Below are positions 43,541 through 51,975 of a stretch of 64,000 bases of DNA, piece by piece. The DNA comes from JAFCUW01 sp049897565 (GTDB lineage: Bacteria; Pseudomonadota; Gammaproteobacteria; Burkholderiales; Burkholderiaceae_D). The DNA is taken from the NCBI RefSeq assembly GCF_049897565.1, contig NZ_JAFCWM010000008.1:124001-188000 (forward strand). The letters are read 5' to 3'. The notes beneath the pieces were generated by a model. The model searched no databases. It saw only the letters and a program-made list of their open reading frames with translations, and was not told the DNA's origin. Position 1 is the first letter of the stretch. Every line of letters starts with the position of its first letter. The translations under genes were made by a program, and so were the position numbers.

Positions 43541-43963
43541 CTATTTCGGATAAAGAACCATCTGCGTGCAGCGGAAAACGGCGATGGTCTTGCCGTTGGC
43601 GGCATTCGTGACGACCGCGTCCCACACCTGCGTGGTGCGGCCCATGTGCGCCGCTTTCGCCACCACCTCGATGGCGCCGTCGCGCGCGGTGCCGAGGTGG
43701 TTCGACTTCAGTTCGATGGTGGTGAAGTTGTCGGCCCCTTCCGGCAGGTTGACGCGGCAGGCGTAACCGCAGGCGGTATCGGCCAGCGTGACGACGCTGC
43801 CGGCGTGCAGGAAGCCGTTCGGCGCCAGGTGATGCGGCTTGACGTCCATGCGAGCGGCCACTTCGCCGTCGCCGACGCGGGTGATCTCGATGCCGAGGTA
43901 ACCCGGGAAGCGGCCTTCGCCGATTTTGTTCAACTGCTCGATCGTTGCTTCTTTGGTATTCAT
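43541..43963 (-). CDS. PaaI-type hotdog thioesterase
   Basis: 140 residues of the hotdog fold. The typical segment is NGFLHAGSVVTLADTACGYA, with catalytic-site Asn/His and Asp, and the later NHLGTARDGAIEVVAKAAH and TTQVWDAVVTN strands. These enzymes cleave acyl-CoA thioesters such as phenylacetyl- or aryl-CoA. It starts at 43963 and ends 15 nt before the globin gene. Specific substrate is unknown. Confidence 0.88.
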   Translation of the reverse strand: MNTKEATIEQLNKIGEGRFPGYLGIEITRVGDGEVAARMDVKPHHLAPNGFLHAGSVVTLADTACGYACRVNLPEGADNFTTIELKSNHLGTARDGAIEVVAKAAHMGRTTQVWDAVVTNAANGKTIAVFRCTQMVLYPK

Positions 43964-44125
43964 GACGGTCCTTTGTTCGATGCGTCCAGTGCGTCCGCCA
44001 TCTTATGGGAATTTCACGCTGCATGGAAAACACTGCCTCTGAAAAAACACAACATGGTTTTGCAATGAGGAAATGATATTATTTATGATTGGAAATATTT
44101 AATCGAATAACGGTCGGGAATATCC

Positions 44126-45226
44126 ATGCAATTTGAATTCGAGCCCGCGGGCGCACTCGTCACCGCAACGCTGGCCGCTGGCGAAATCGAACGCGAAGGC
44201 GCCGCCATCGCCGGCAAGCCGGCGCACGGCCACTGCGCCAACTGCCAGACCGCGCTGACCGGCAGCTTTTGCCACGCCTGCGGCCAGCGCGACCATGTGC
44301 ACCGCTCGCTGCTGCATCTCGGCGAGGAATTCCTGCATGGCCTGCTGCATTTCGACACCAAGGCCTGGCACACCTTGCCGCTGCTGGCCGCCAAGCCGGG
44401 CAAGCTGACGCGCGAGTACATCGAGGGCAAGCGCACGCGTTACGTCTCGCCGCTGGCGCTGTTCTTGTTCATGGTGTTTTTCATGTTCTTCGTTGTCTCG
44501 AGCCTCAGCCACAGCACCCTGAACGGGGTGCCGACAGAGGTGTCTGCCGCCACGGCTGGCCTGGAAAAAGATATCGTCAAGGCCAAGGCGAAGCTGGCGA
44601 AAGCCGAAACCAGGCTCGCTGCCGCGCGTGAGCGCGGCGACAGCAACAGCGCCGCGCAGGCCGACGTCGACAAAGCACGTTCCGAGGTCAGCGAAGAAGA
44701 GACCACGCTGCACGCCATCAACGAAGCCATGGCAGGCACGCAAGCTGGAACGGCGGGACCCAAGCTGGTAAACACGAGCACAACCAGCGTCACCACCGGC
44801 AATCCGAAACTCGACGCGACGATCAAGCAGGCGATCGAGAATCCCGAATTCACGATCTACAAGATCAAGAACACCGCATCGAAATTCTCGTTTTTGCTGG
44901 TGCCGATCTCGCTGCCGTTCCTGTGGCTGATGTTTTTCTGGAAGCGCGGCGTGACGATGTACGACCATGCCGTCTTCGCGCTGTACTCGCTGTCGTTCAT
45001 GGCGCTGCTGGTCGTGACGCTGACGCTGCTGCAAAAGACCGGGATGAATTCACTGGTGGCGACGCTGGCGTGCGCAGTGCCGCCGCTGCACATGTTCCTG
45101 CAGCTGCGCGGTGCGTATTCGCTTGGCTTTGGCAGCGCGTTGTGGCGCACGGTGGCGCTGCTGTGCGCGTCGGCGACCGTGTTCGTGATGTACCTGCTGC
45201 TGATCCTGTACCTGAGCGTGGCCTGA
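44126..45226 (+). CDS. DUF3667 membrane protein with zinc ribbon
   Basis: 366 residues. An N-terminal zinc-ribbon motif (CANCQTALTGSFCHACGQ) is followed by RSLLHLGEEFLHGLLHFDTK and a membrane span near 110-130. A coiled-coil-like stretch rich in Ala, Lys and Glu comes at about 145-200, then four membrane spans to the end. This fits DUF3667, in which the zinc ribbon sits in the cytoplasm. Function of the family is unknown. It is a single gene, convergent with the helicase gene with 24 nt between stops. Confidence 0.85.
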   Translation: MQFEFEPAGALVTATLAAGEIEREGAAIAGKPAHGHCANCQTALTGSFCHACGQRDHVHRSLLHLGEEFLHGLLHFDTKAWHTLPLLAAKPGKLTREYIEGKRTRYVSPLALFLFMVFFMFFVVSSLSHSTLNGVPTEVSAATAGLEKDIVKAKAKLAKAETRLAAARERGDSNSAAQADVDKARSEVSEEETTLHAINEAMAGTQAGTAGPKLVNTSTTSVTTGNPKLDATIKQAIENPEFTIYKIKNTASKFSFLLVPISLPFLWLMFFWKRGVTMYDHAVFALYSLSFMALLVVTLTLLQKTGMNSLVATLACAVPPLHMFLQLRGAYSLGFGSALWRTVALLCASATVFVMYLLLILYLSVA

Positions 45227-45250
45227 CCGCTTCCCCCGCCCCGGTTTTAG

Positions 45251-47248
45251 TTAGCGGCGTTTTTTCAGACTGCCGCTGCCGGCGCCGCGCTGCTGTTTGC
45301 GCGCCGCCGCGTTCTGCGCCTGCAGGATCGCATCGACACGCTCGGACGCGGCGCGCGACAGTTCCTGCGCCACTTCCACGCTCGGAAAATAGGCGGGCTG
45401 GCGGTAGGCCAGCCAGGCGTAGGCCGAATAGCGACGGCACGCGTCTTCCACCTCCTGCAGGTTCAGCCATCGCAATGAGCCGCCTTCCGGCTCGAGCTTG
45501 CAGATGCGCTTTTTCGCCAGCGACATCGCCCAGTGTTCCCACGCGCCCTGCAGCGACGGCACCTTGGTCGAAATCGGCACCAGCGAGAGCATGAACTTTT
45601 CGGCCACCGTCAGCGTCAGCGTGTCGAGCCAGATCGCCCGTTCGTTCTGTTCTTCGGTGATGCGCGGGTAGAAAAAGCCGTCCGGCACATCGATGTTGTG
45701 GACGAAGCGCTTGAGCAGCTTGACCAGCGACGTCTCGTTGGTGACGGCGGCGATGCGGTGCAGGTTTTCGATCGACGGCGCCACGGCGAAGCCGCTGGCG
45801 GACAGCGGCGCCAGCTTCTCCTTCAGCAGCGCGCGCATCACCTCGTGCGTCTCGTCGTCGTAGCCGGCGACGAAACCTTCCTCGTGTACGCCGTAACGGC
45901 CGGCGCGGCCGGCGATCTGGCGCGCCAGCGCGGCCGAAATCTCCTCTTCCTCGTAGCCGTTGTACTTGATCGCGGTGGTCATCACGATGCGCGCGATCGG
46001 CATGTTCAGGCCCATCGCCAGCGCGTCGGTGCCGACCACGATGTCGGCCGTGCCGTCGCGGAAGCGCTCGGCCTGGGCGCGCCGCACCTCCGGCGACAGG
46101 TTGCCGTACACGGTCGCCACCGACAGGCCCATCTCGGTGATCATGTCGCGCCACATCAACACCTCGCGGCGCGAAAAGCAGATGACGGCATCGCCGCGGC
46201 GCAGGTTGCGCAGCTTGCGCACCGCGGTCGGCTCCATCGCCAGCGGCGCCATGCGCTTGAGGACGTGCACCTCGAGCGGCACTTCGAGCCGTTCGGCCAG
46301 CGCCTCGACCGCGCGGCGCGCTTCCGGCGCGCCGACCAGGTACACCACCGACGCCGGCGCGCCGCACACGGCGGCGGTCCAGGCGGCGCCGCGGTCGCGG
46401 TCCGACAGCATCTGGATTTCGTCGATCACGGCGACGTCGACGCGCCGGCGCGAATCGAGCATCTCGACGGTGCTGGCGACGTGGGTTGCCCCTTCGGCCA
46501 GCCGGCGTTCTTCGCCGGTGACCAGGCTGACCTTGAGTTCCTTGCCGTGCGGGCGCGCCGCCTGCATGCGCTCGAAGTTTTCCAGCGCCAGCAGCCGCAA
46601 TGGCGCGAGGTAGACGCCGCTCGGCGCCTTCATCAACGCTTCCATCGCGCGGTGCGTCTTGCCCGAATTGGTGGGCCCGAGCAGCGCGATGAATTTGCGC
46701 GGCATGCGCCTGGCCACGTCAAATGAATCGGGGTACTCGGCCAGGTTGATGCTTTGCTTGGTGCGCGCGGCGTGGCGCTCTTCCTGCTCGCGCTCGACGG
46801 CGTGGATGATGCGCTGGCGGATGCGGTCGTACACATGCTCGGCCGGGTCGGACGTCTGCAGCTCGGCCAGCGTCTGCAGGAACGTCATCGCGTCGAAGTC
46901 GCAGTCGTCGGCCAGTTCGGAGATCTCGCGCACGAAGGCGGCGGCGCTATTGTGCAGGGCGTCGATGGCGTCGGCGCCGGCGCGTTCGAGCACCAGCGCG
47001 CGCTGCGCCTCCGGATCCATCTTGCGCCACTTGCTCGGCTTGGCGAGCACGCCCTGGGCCGGCACCAGCTGGTAGGGCACGCGCAGGTCGTTGTGCCTGA
47101 CCGCGCCGGTGAAGCGGAGGAAGACGCGCCCTTCCATCTTGACCAGCTGGACGCCCTTGGCCTGCAGCGCCGCATCGACGACCAGGTTCTCGGTTTCGGC
47201 TCCGTCGCCTTCCGGCAGTGGAATGACGGGACGGGATTGGGATGACAT
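45251..47248 (-). CDS. SUV3-like ATP-dependent RNA helicase
   Basis: 665 residues. The helicase core has FIALLGPTNSGKTHRAMEAL (motif I), VAVIDEIQMLSDRDRG (DEIQ, motif II), TDALAMGLNMPI and RQIAGRAGRYG (motif VI). The DEIQ box and GPTNSGKT loop are typical of mitochondrial SUV3-type helicases rather than DEAD-box proteins. A C-terminal SUV3-like domain follows, with a basic tail (KQQRGAGSGSLKKRR). The start at 47248 gives MSSQSRP; the frame extends up to 47419 but that leader has no family features. It may unwind RNA in decay. No RNase gene is adjacent. Confidence 0.88.
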   Translation of the reverse strand: MSSQSRPVIPLPEGDGAETENLVVDAALQAKGVQLVKMEGRVFLRFTGAVRHNDLRVPYQLVPAQGVLAKPSKWRKMDPEAQRALVLERAGADAIDALHNSAAAFVREISELADDCDFDAMTFLQTLAELQTSDPAEHVYDRIRQRIIHAVEREQEERHAARTKQSINLAEYPDSFDVARRMPRKFIALLGPTNSGKTHRAMEALMKAPSGVYLAPLRLLALENFERMQAARPHGKELKVSLVTGEERRLAEGATHVASTVEMLDSRRRVDVAVIDEIQMLSDRDRGAAWTAAVCGAPASVVYLVGAPEARRAVEALAERLEVPLEVHVLKRMAPLAMEPTAVRKLRNLRRGDAVICFSRREVLMWRDMITEMGLSVATVYGNLSPEVRRAQAERFRDGTADIVVGTDALAMGLNMPIARIVMTTAIKYNGYEEEEISAALARQIAGRAGRYGVHEEGFVAGYDDETHEVMRALLKEKLAPLSASGFAVAPSIENLHRIAAVTNETSLVKLLKRFVHNIDVPDGFFYPRITEEQNERAIWLDTLTLTVAEKFMLSLVPISTKVPSLQGAWEHWAMSLAKKRICKLEPEGGSLRWLNLQEVEDACRRYSAYAWLAYRQPAYFPSVEVAQELSRAASERVDAILQAQNAAARKQQRGAGSGSLKKRR

Positions 47249-47344
47249 GGATGGAAACACCGCTAAATTCGACAGACGAACTATATCTCGTCTGCAGCAG
47301 ATGAGTCTCACCGCTGGCGTCAGCGCCGGCGCACCTGGGCGCGG

Positions 47345-47710
47345 GTGCAGGCAATCGAAACGCGGCTGAAGGAACTGCGCGAAGAAAATACGCTGGCGCT
47401 TTCTGTCGGAGCGCACCAAGTCGGACGACTACCGCAAGCACCTGGGCCTGATATCGACCGTGCGCGGCGACTACGAGGCGCTGGCCAAGCGGCGGGGCGA
47501 TCCGGCCAACACGCAGGTCGGCTGGACCGGCTCGACGGTGATGGCGGCATGCGGGAGGCGCTGCTGGTCGGAGATGGCCGGTTCAATGGCATCACCGGCC
47601 AGGTCGCCAGCTTGATCGCGAACGCACGCTTCCCTCCCGACAAAAATCTGCCGGCCGCGTCGATCCCCTATGTCCGGCACTTTGCGTTCGACCTGGCCGG
47701 CCGGCGTTAG
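47345..47710 (+). pseudogene. Possible decayed coding remnant, unidentified
   Basis: The stretch 47249-47864 has no intact gene I can identify. A frame of 121 codons ends at 47710, but its middle is low-complexity Arg/Gly/Ala, typical of a shifted frame. In another frame, about 47390-47500 encodes FLSERTKSDDYRKHLGLIST and VRGDYEALAKRR, which looks protein-like and recalls segments of KAP-type P-loop NTPases. The pieces in two frames suggest a gene fragment with frameshifts. Downstream, arms CGGCATATT and AATATGCCG at 47717-47740 form a small hairpin. Identification is weak. Confidence 0.35.
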
Positions 47711-47792
47711 CGCGCTCGGCATATTGCCCGGAATATGCCGCGACGCAATATTTGGGTCGCTTTGTGAGCGCTTGGCGTTTATACTTCGTGGC

Positions 47793-47819
47793 TAAAGTTT
47801 CCGTACGGACACACTCGTT
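47793..47819 (+). promoter_or_regulatory. Weak candidate sigma-28-type promoter of the chemoreceptor gene
   Basis: TAAAGTTT at 47793-47800 equals the -35 consensus of flagellar sigma-28 promoters. The -10 at the expected 11-nt distance (CACTCGTT) matches GCCGATAA poorly. The site is 46 nt upstream of the methyl-accepting chemotaxis protein ATG, a gene class often under sigma-28. Confidence 0.35.
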
Positions 47820-47864
47820 ACCTTCCACCCGCTGGCCAGCCTGGCCCTTTAAGAAGCACATCCC

Positions 47865-49544
47865 ATGAATTTTCTCAAGAATATGAAAGTCGGCACCCGG
47901 CTTGCGCTCGGTTTCGCCGTTGTCCTCGCCTTATCGGTCCTCATCGCGGTGGTCGGCGTCATGCAGCTCAATGCGATTGCGCAGGAAGCCGAGCGCATGC
48001 TGGCCCAGCCGATCCAGAAGGAGCGCGACGCGGCGGACTGGGATCGCTACATTTCGATTGCGGTCATCCGCACCTCGGCGATCGCCAAAAGCAGCGACGC
48101 CTCGCTGGTGCCGTTTTTTGCCGCGAATGCCGCCCTGACGACCAAGGGCACGGCCGAAACAGTCAAGAAGCTCGAGCCGCTGCTGGTAACCGAGGCCGAG
48201 AAGAAGGCCTACGGCGACGCGATGGCGGTGCGCAAGACGTATCTGGCCAGCCGCGACGAAGTCACCCGGCTGAAGGCCGAAGGCAAGCCCGAGGAAGCTG
48301 AAGACGTCCTGACCAAGGCGTACCTGCCGGCGGCCGAGTCTTACCAGGCGCTGGTGGCGCGCTTCCTCGCGGTGCAGCGCCAGAGCCTCGACAGCATGAA
48401 GGGCCGGATCGCGGAGAGCCGCGACGCGGCGCAAACCCGCGTCGTCGTGCTGGCAGCATTGAGCCTGTTGTGCGGCATCGCGTTCGCCTGGTGGCTGACG
48501 GTCGGCATCACCGCGCCGGTGCGCCGCGCCGTGGCCAGCGCGCGCCGGGTCGCCGATGGCGACCTGACCGAAGACATCCAGGTCACGTCCACCGACGAAC
48601 TGGGCCAGCTGCAGCAGGCGCTGAAGGACATGAACGCCAACCTGCTGAAGATCGTGCGCGACATCCGCGCCGGCACCGACGAGATGGCGACCGCGTCATC
48701 CGAAATCGCCGCCGGCAACCTGGACCTGTCGTCACGCACCGAGCAGCAGGCGGCCAGCATCGAAGAAACCGCGTCGTCGATGGAGGAGCTGACGTCGACG
48801 GTCAAGCAGAACGCCGACAACGCCATGCAGGCCAATGTGCTGACCAACGAAGCGTCCAGTGTCGCTACCCAGGGCGGCGCGGTGGTCGCCCAAGTGGTCA
48901 AGACGATGGCCGACATCACGACGTCTTCGAAGAAAATCGTCGACATTATCGGCGTCATCGACGGCATCGCCTTCCAGACCAACATCCTGGCGCTCAACGC
49001 CGCGGTTGAAGCGGCGCGCGCGGGCGAGCAGGGCCGCGGCTTTGCCGTCGTCGCCGCCGAAGTGCGCACGCTGGCGCAGCGCTCGGCCAGCGCCGCCAAG
49101 GAAATCAAGGGACTGATCGACGATTCGGTCGACAAGGTCGATACGGGAAGCATGCTGGTCCAGAAGGCCGGCGCGACGATGGGACAGATCGTGTCGAGCG
49201 TGCAGCGCGTGACCGACATCATGGGGCAGATCACGGCGGCCAGCCGCGAGCAAAGTGCCGGCATCGAGGAAGTGAACCGCGCGATCGCGCAGATGGACCA
49301 GGTCACTCAGCAGAACGCGGCGCTGGTGGAGGAATCGGCGGCGGCGGCAGGTTCGATGCACGACCAGGCGACGGGCCTGGCGCGTGCGGTCAGCGCGTTC
49401 AAGCTGGGGATGGAGCCGGTGGCCGCGCGGACGGCGCCACGTGCGCCTGTGGCCACGCGCGCGGCGGCAAAACCTGCGCTGGCAGCGCCGATGGGCCGGC
49501 CACGCCTGGCTGCGGCCGGCGACGCCGAGTGGGAACAGTTTTAA
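47865..49544 (+). CDS. Methyl-accepting chemotaxis protein
   Basis: 559 residues. The order is a first membrane span (ALGFAVVLALSVLIAVVGVMQ), a periplasmic four-helix bundle (about 35-190), a second span (about 190-210), a HAMP domain (RRAVASARRVADGDLTEDIQ) and a signalling domain with the highly conserved hairpin tip GIAFQTNILALNAAVEAARA. The last residues EWEQF fit the xWxxF tether for CheR/CheB. It is thus a full-length transmembrane chemoreceptor of the Tsr/Tar type. Ligand unknown. A bidirectional terminator follows it. Confidence 0.95.
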   Translation: MNFLKNMKVGTRLALGFAVVLALSVLIAVVGVMQLNAIAQEAERMLAQPIQKERDAADWDRYISIAVIRTSAIAKSSDASLVPFFAANAALTTKGTAETVKKLEPLLVTEAEKKAYGDAMAVRKTYLASRDEVTRLKAEGKPEEAEDVLTKAYLPAAESYQALVARFLAVQRQSLDSMKGRIAESRDAAQTRVVVLAALSLLCGIAFAWWLTVGITAPVRRAVASARRVADGDLTEDIQVTSTDELGQLQQALKDMNANLLKIVRDIRAGTDEMATASSEIAAGNLDLSSRTEQQAASIEETASSMEELTSTVKQNADNAMQANVLTNEASSVATQGGAVVAQVVKTMADITTSSKKIVDIIGVIDGIAFQTNILALNAAVEAARAGEQGRGFAVVAAEVRTLAQRSASAAKEIKGLIDDSVDKVDTGSMLVQKAGATMGQIVSSVQRVTDIMGQITAASREQSAGIEEVNRAIAQMDQVTQQNAALVEESAAAAGSMHDQATGLARAVSAFKLGMEPVAARTAPRAPVATRAAAKPALAAPMGRPRLAAAGDAEWEQF

Positions 49545-49617
49545 ATCAATACACTGAGGCGGTGGCGACACTCCCCATGCGTGGCTTACCGCGCGTGATT
49601 TCGGCACGGCGAAGGCG

Positions 49618-49659
49618 AAAAAAGGGCGGGGCATCGATAATGATGGCCCGCCCTTTTTT
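49618..49659. terminator. Bidirectional terminator between MCP gene and lipA
   Basis: The 13-bp perfect inverted repeat AAAAAAGGGCGGG (49618-49630) and CCCGCCCTTTTTT (49647-49659) has a 16-nt loop. It has a T-run on both strands, so it can stop transcription from the chemoreceptor gene (+) and from lipA (-). It lies between the two stops. Confidence 0.88.
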
Positions 49660-49671
49660 ATTGTGAACTCG

Positions 49672-50667
49672 TTACTGTGCGGCGATCGCCAGGCCCGCGC
49701 TGTGCGCCTGTTCGTCGGCGTGGTACGAGCTGCGCACCATCGCGCCGACAGCCGCGTGCACGAAGCCCATCTTGTACGCCTCGGCTTCGAACATCTTGAA
49801 GACGTCCGGGTGCACGTAGCGGCGCACCGGCAGGTGCGAGTTCGACGGCGCCAGGTACTGGCCGATGGTCAGCATTTCGACGTTGTGATCGCGCAGGTCG
49901 CGCATCACTTGCAGGATCTCTTCGTCGGTCTCGCCCAGGCCCACCATGATGCCGGACTTGGTCACCGCGTTTGGGTACAGCGCCTTGAAGTCGCGCAGCA
50001 GCTCGAGCGAATGCTTGTAGTCGGCGCCGGGACGCGCTTCCTTGTACAGGCGCGGCACGGTTTCGAGGTTATGGTTCATGACGTCGGGCAGGCCGTCCTT
50101 GAAGATCGCCAGCGCCTTGGCCAGGCGGCCGCGGAAGTCGGGCACCAGCACTTCGATGCGCGTCTTCGGCGACAGCGCGCGCGTCTGCTGGATGCACTCG
50201 ACGAAGTGGCCGGCGCCGCCGTCGCGCAGGTCGTCGCGGTCGACCGAGGTGATGACGACGTACGACAGGCGCAGGTCGGCAATGGTCTTGGACAGGTTGC
50301 GCGGCTCGTTGACGTCGAGCGGATCGGGGCGGCCGTGGCCGACGTCGCAGAACGGGCAGCGGCGCGTGCACTTGTCGCCCATGATCATGAAGGTCGCGGT
50401 GCCCTTGCCGAAGCATTCGCCGATGTTCGGGCAGCTGGCCTCTTCGCACACGGTCACCAGGTTGTTGGCCCGCAGGATGTCCTTGATCTCGTAGAAGCGG
50501 GTCGACGCCGACGCCGCCTTGACGCGGATCCAATCTGGCTTCTTGAGGCGCTCGATGTCGCCGATCGGCACGATCTTGATCGGGATGCGCGATGTCTTGC
50601 TGGCGCCTTTTTGCTTGTCGCTGGCGTTGTAGGCGGGGGCGATGCTGGTGTCGGTGTCAGGAGTCAT
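49672..50667 (-). CDS. lipA: Lipoyl synthase
   Basis: 331 residues, radical SAM. The auxiliary cluster motif is CEEASCPNIGECF and the SAM cluster motif is CTRRCPFCDVGHGRP. The C-terminal RSSYHADEQ end with the serine ligand is as in LipA. It inserts two sulfurs into octanoyl groups on E2 proteins. It is downstream of lipB on the minus strand with 32 nt between them. The first about 40 residues are variable, as usual in the family. Confidence 0.97.
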   Translation of the reverse strand: MTPDTDTSIAPAYNASDKQKGASKTSRIPIKIVPIGDIERLKKPDWIRVKAASASTRFYEIKDILRANNLVTVCEEASCPNIGECFGKGTATFMIMGDKCTRRCPFCDVGHGRPDPLDVNEPRNLSKTIADLRLSYVVITSVDRDDLRDGGAGHFVECIQQTRALSPKTRIEVLVPDFRGRLAKALAIFKDGLPDVMNHNLETVPRLYKEARPGADYKHSLELLRDFKALYPNAVTKSGIMVGLGETDEEILQVMRDLRDHNVEMLTIGQYLAPSNSHLPVRRYVHPDVFKMFEAEAYKMGFVHAAVGAMVRSSYHADEQAHSAGLAIAAQ

Positions 50668-50699
50668 TTGGCTGCATGCCCAATCGGGCTAAGGTTGTG

Positions 50700-51377
50700 T
50701 TATTCGGTTGGTTCGAGGGCGATCGTGGCGAGCTGGCTGGCCAGTTCGCGCGCCAGCGCCTGCTGCACGTCGGCCAGCGCCACGTCGACACCCATGCTGC
50801 GCATGTCCACCGTCGCCAGGCCGGAGTAGCCACACGGGTTAATCCAGGAAAATGGCGCCAGGTCCATCGCGACGTTGAGCGACACGCCATGATAGGTGCA
50901 GCCGTTGCCGCGCACTTTCAAGCCCAGCGCGGCGATCTTGGCGCCCTTGCGCTCGCCCGCGGCGATGTAAATGCCCGGCGCGCCGGCTTTGCGCTCACCG
51001 TTCAGATTATACGCCGCCAGCACCTCGATGATGGCCTGCTCGATTTTGTTGACAAACTGTCTTGCATACAGCTTGCCGCCCGGCTTGTTGCGGCGCAGGT
51101 CCATCAGCAGGTAGATCACCACCTGCCCGGGGCCGTGGAAGGTGACTTCGCCGCCGCGGTCGGTCTGGACGACGGGGACGTCGTGGGCGGCCAGCACGTG
51201 CGAACGGTCAGCGCCGAGACCGAGCGTGAACACCGGCGGATGCTCGACGATCCACAGTTCGTCGGGCGTGGCGGTGTCGCGCGCGTCGGTGAAGGCGCGC
51301 ATGGCGGCGAACACGGGCTCGTACTCGGCGCGGCCGAGATCACGGATGATGGCCGGTTCAAGACGGGTGGGGGACAT
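50700..51377 (-). CDS. lipB: Octanoyltransferase
   Basis: 225 residues. The substrate loop is DRGGEVTFHGPGQVVIYLLM, and the catalytic pair is the Lys in GLKVRGNGCTYHG and the Cys four residues later in the same segment. It moves octanoate from ACP to lipoyl domains. It lies 32 nt upstream of lipA and 23 nt downstream of the ybeD-like gene, the common order ybeD-lipB-lipA. Confidence 0.96.
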   Translation of the reverse strand: MSPTRLEPAIIRDLGRAEYEPVFAAMRAFTDARDTATPDELWIVEHPPVFTLGLGADRSHVLAAHDVPVVQTDRGGEVTFHGPGQVVIYLLMDLRRNKPGGKLYARQFVNKIEQAIIEVLAAYNLNGERKAGAPGIYIAAGERKGAKIAALGLKVRGNGCTYHGVSLNVAMDLAPFSWINPCGYSGLATVDMRSMGVDVALADVQQALARELASQLATIALEPTE

Positions 51378-51400
51378 GTGGGTGGTGGCTTCGGCGCCGA

Positions 51401-51670
51401 TTACATCACGATCTTGACCATCGGGTGGCCGGACAGCGCGCGGTACAGGTCGTCGAGCTGGGCGCGGCTGGTGGCGCGCACCATCACCGTCAGGCCGGTG
51501 TAGTTGCCCTTGGCGGATGGGCGCACTTCCATGCGGCCGATGTGGAAGGTCGGATCGTATTCGAGCACGACGTCGACGACGGTGACGGCGAAGTCGTCAT
51601 GGGTGGCACCCATCACCTTGATCGGGAAGTCGCTCGGGTATTCGATAAGGGAATCAACGGTCGGGTGCAT
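51401..51670 (-). CDS. YbeD-like DUF493 protein
   Basis: 89 residues. The pattern SLIEYPSDFPIKVMGATHD at the start and YTGLTVMVRATSRAQLDDLY near the end is that of DUF493 (YbeD), an ACT-like small fold. It precedes lipB-lipA as in many proteobacteria, which suggests a regulatory link to lipoate synthesis, though its action is not established. The start at 51670 fits the family length. Confidence 0.92.
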   Translation of the reverse strand: MHPTVDSLIEYPSDFPIKVMGATHDDFAVTVVDVVLEYDPTFHIGRMEVRPSAKGNYTGLTVMVRATSRAQLDDLYRALSGHPMVKIVM

Positions 51671-51975
51671 GGCAAATCCAGTCTTGAATTGAAAACGATC
51701 AGCGCAGCCGTCGAAAACAGGCTCGCTGTGCCCATTGTAGTCAATGTCAACGCTTTAAACAGCATCGTCCAAAAAAGAAGGCCAGCTAGGCGCTGGCCTT
51801 AAACTAGTTTCCATGTGGGGAAAGTAGCGGGACAAAATCGGTGGATCGTGGCGCCTGGTGCGCCGGAGTGAAACCACTGTAGCGAAATGCCCCGCCGCCA
51901 ACGCGCCAAATGCGATGAACTGCATCTATCGCTGGCTGAACGACTCAAAAGGCGGACTGAGACGTCCGCCGCAGG
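51671..51975. other. Intergenic stretch between ybeD and the FecR-like gene
   Basis: No coding frame looks real here. The stretch must hold the promoter of ybeD-lipB-lipA on the minus strand, but I cannot pick out clear -35 and -10 boxes. A terminator for the FecR-like gene lies within it at 51771-51800. Confidence 0.6.
51771..51800 (-). terminator. Intrinsic terminator of the FecR-like gene
   Basis: AAGGCCAGC (51778-51786) and GCTGGCCTT (51792-51800) form a perfect 9-bp stem with a 5-nt loop. On the minus strand the stem is followed by CTTTTTT (51771-51777). It lies about 175 nt after the FecR-like stop and upstream of ybeD. Confidence 0.8.

Noticed and set aside
47717..47740. CGGCATATT/AATATGCCG hairpin as a terminator
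   Set aside because: No T-run follows and no intact gene ends just before it, so its role is unclear.
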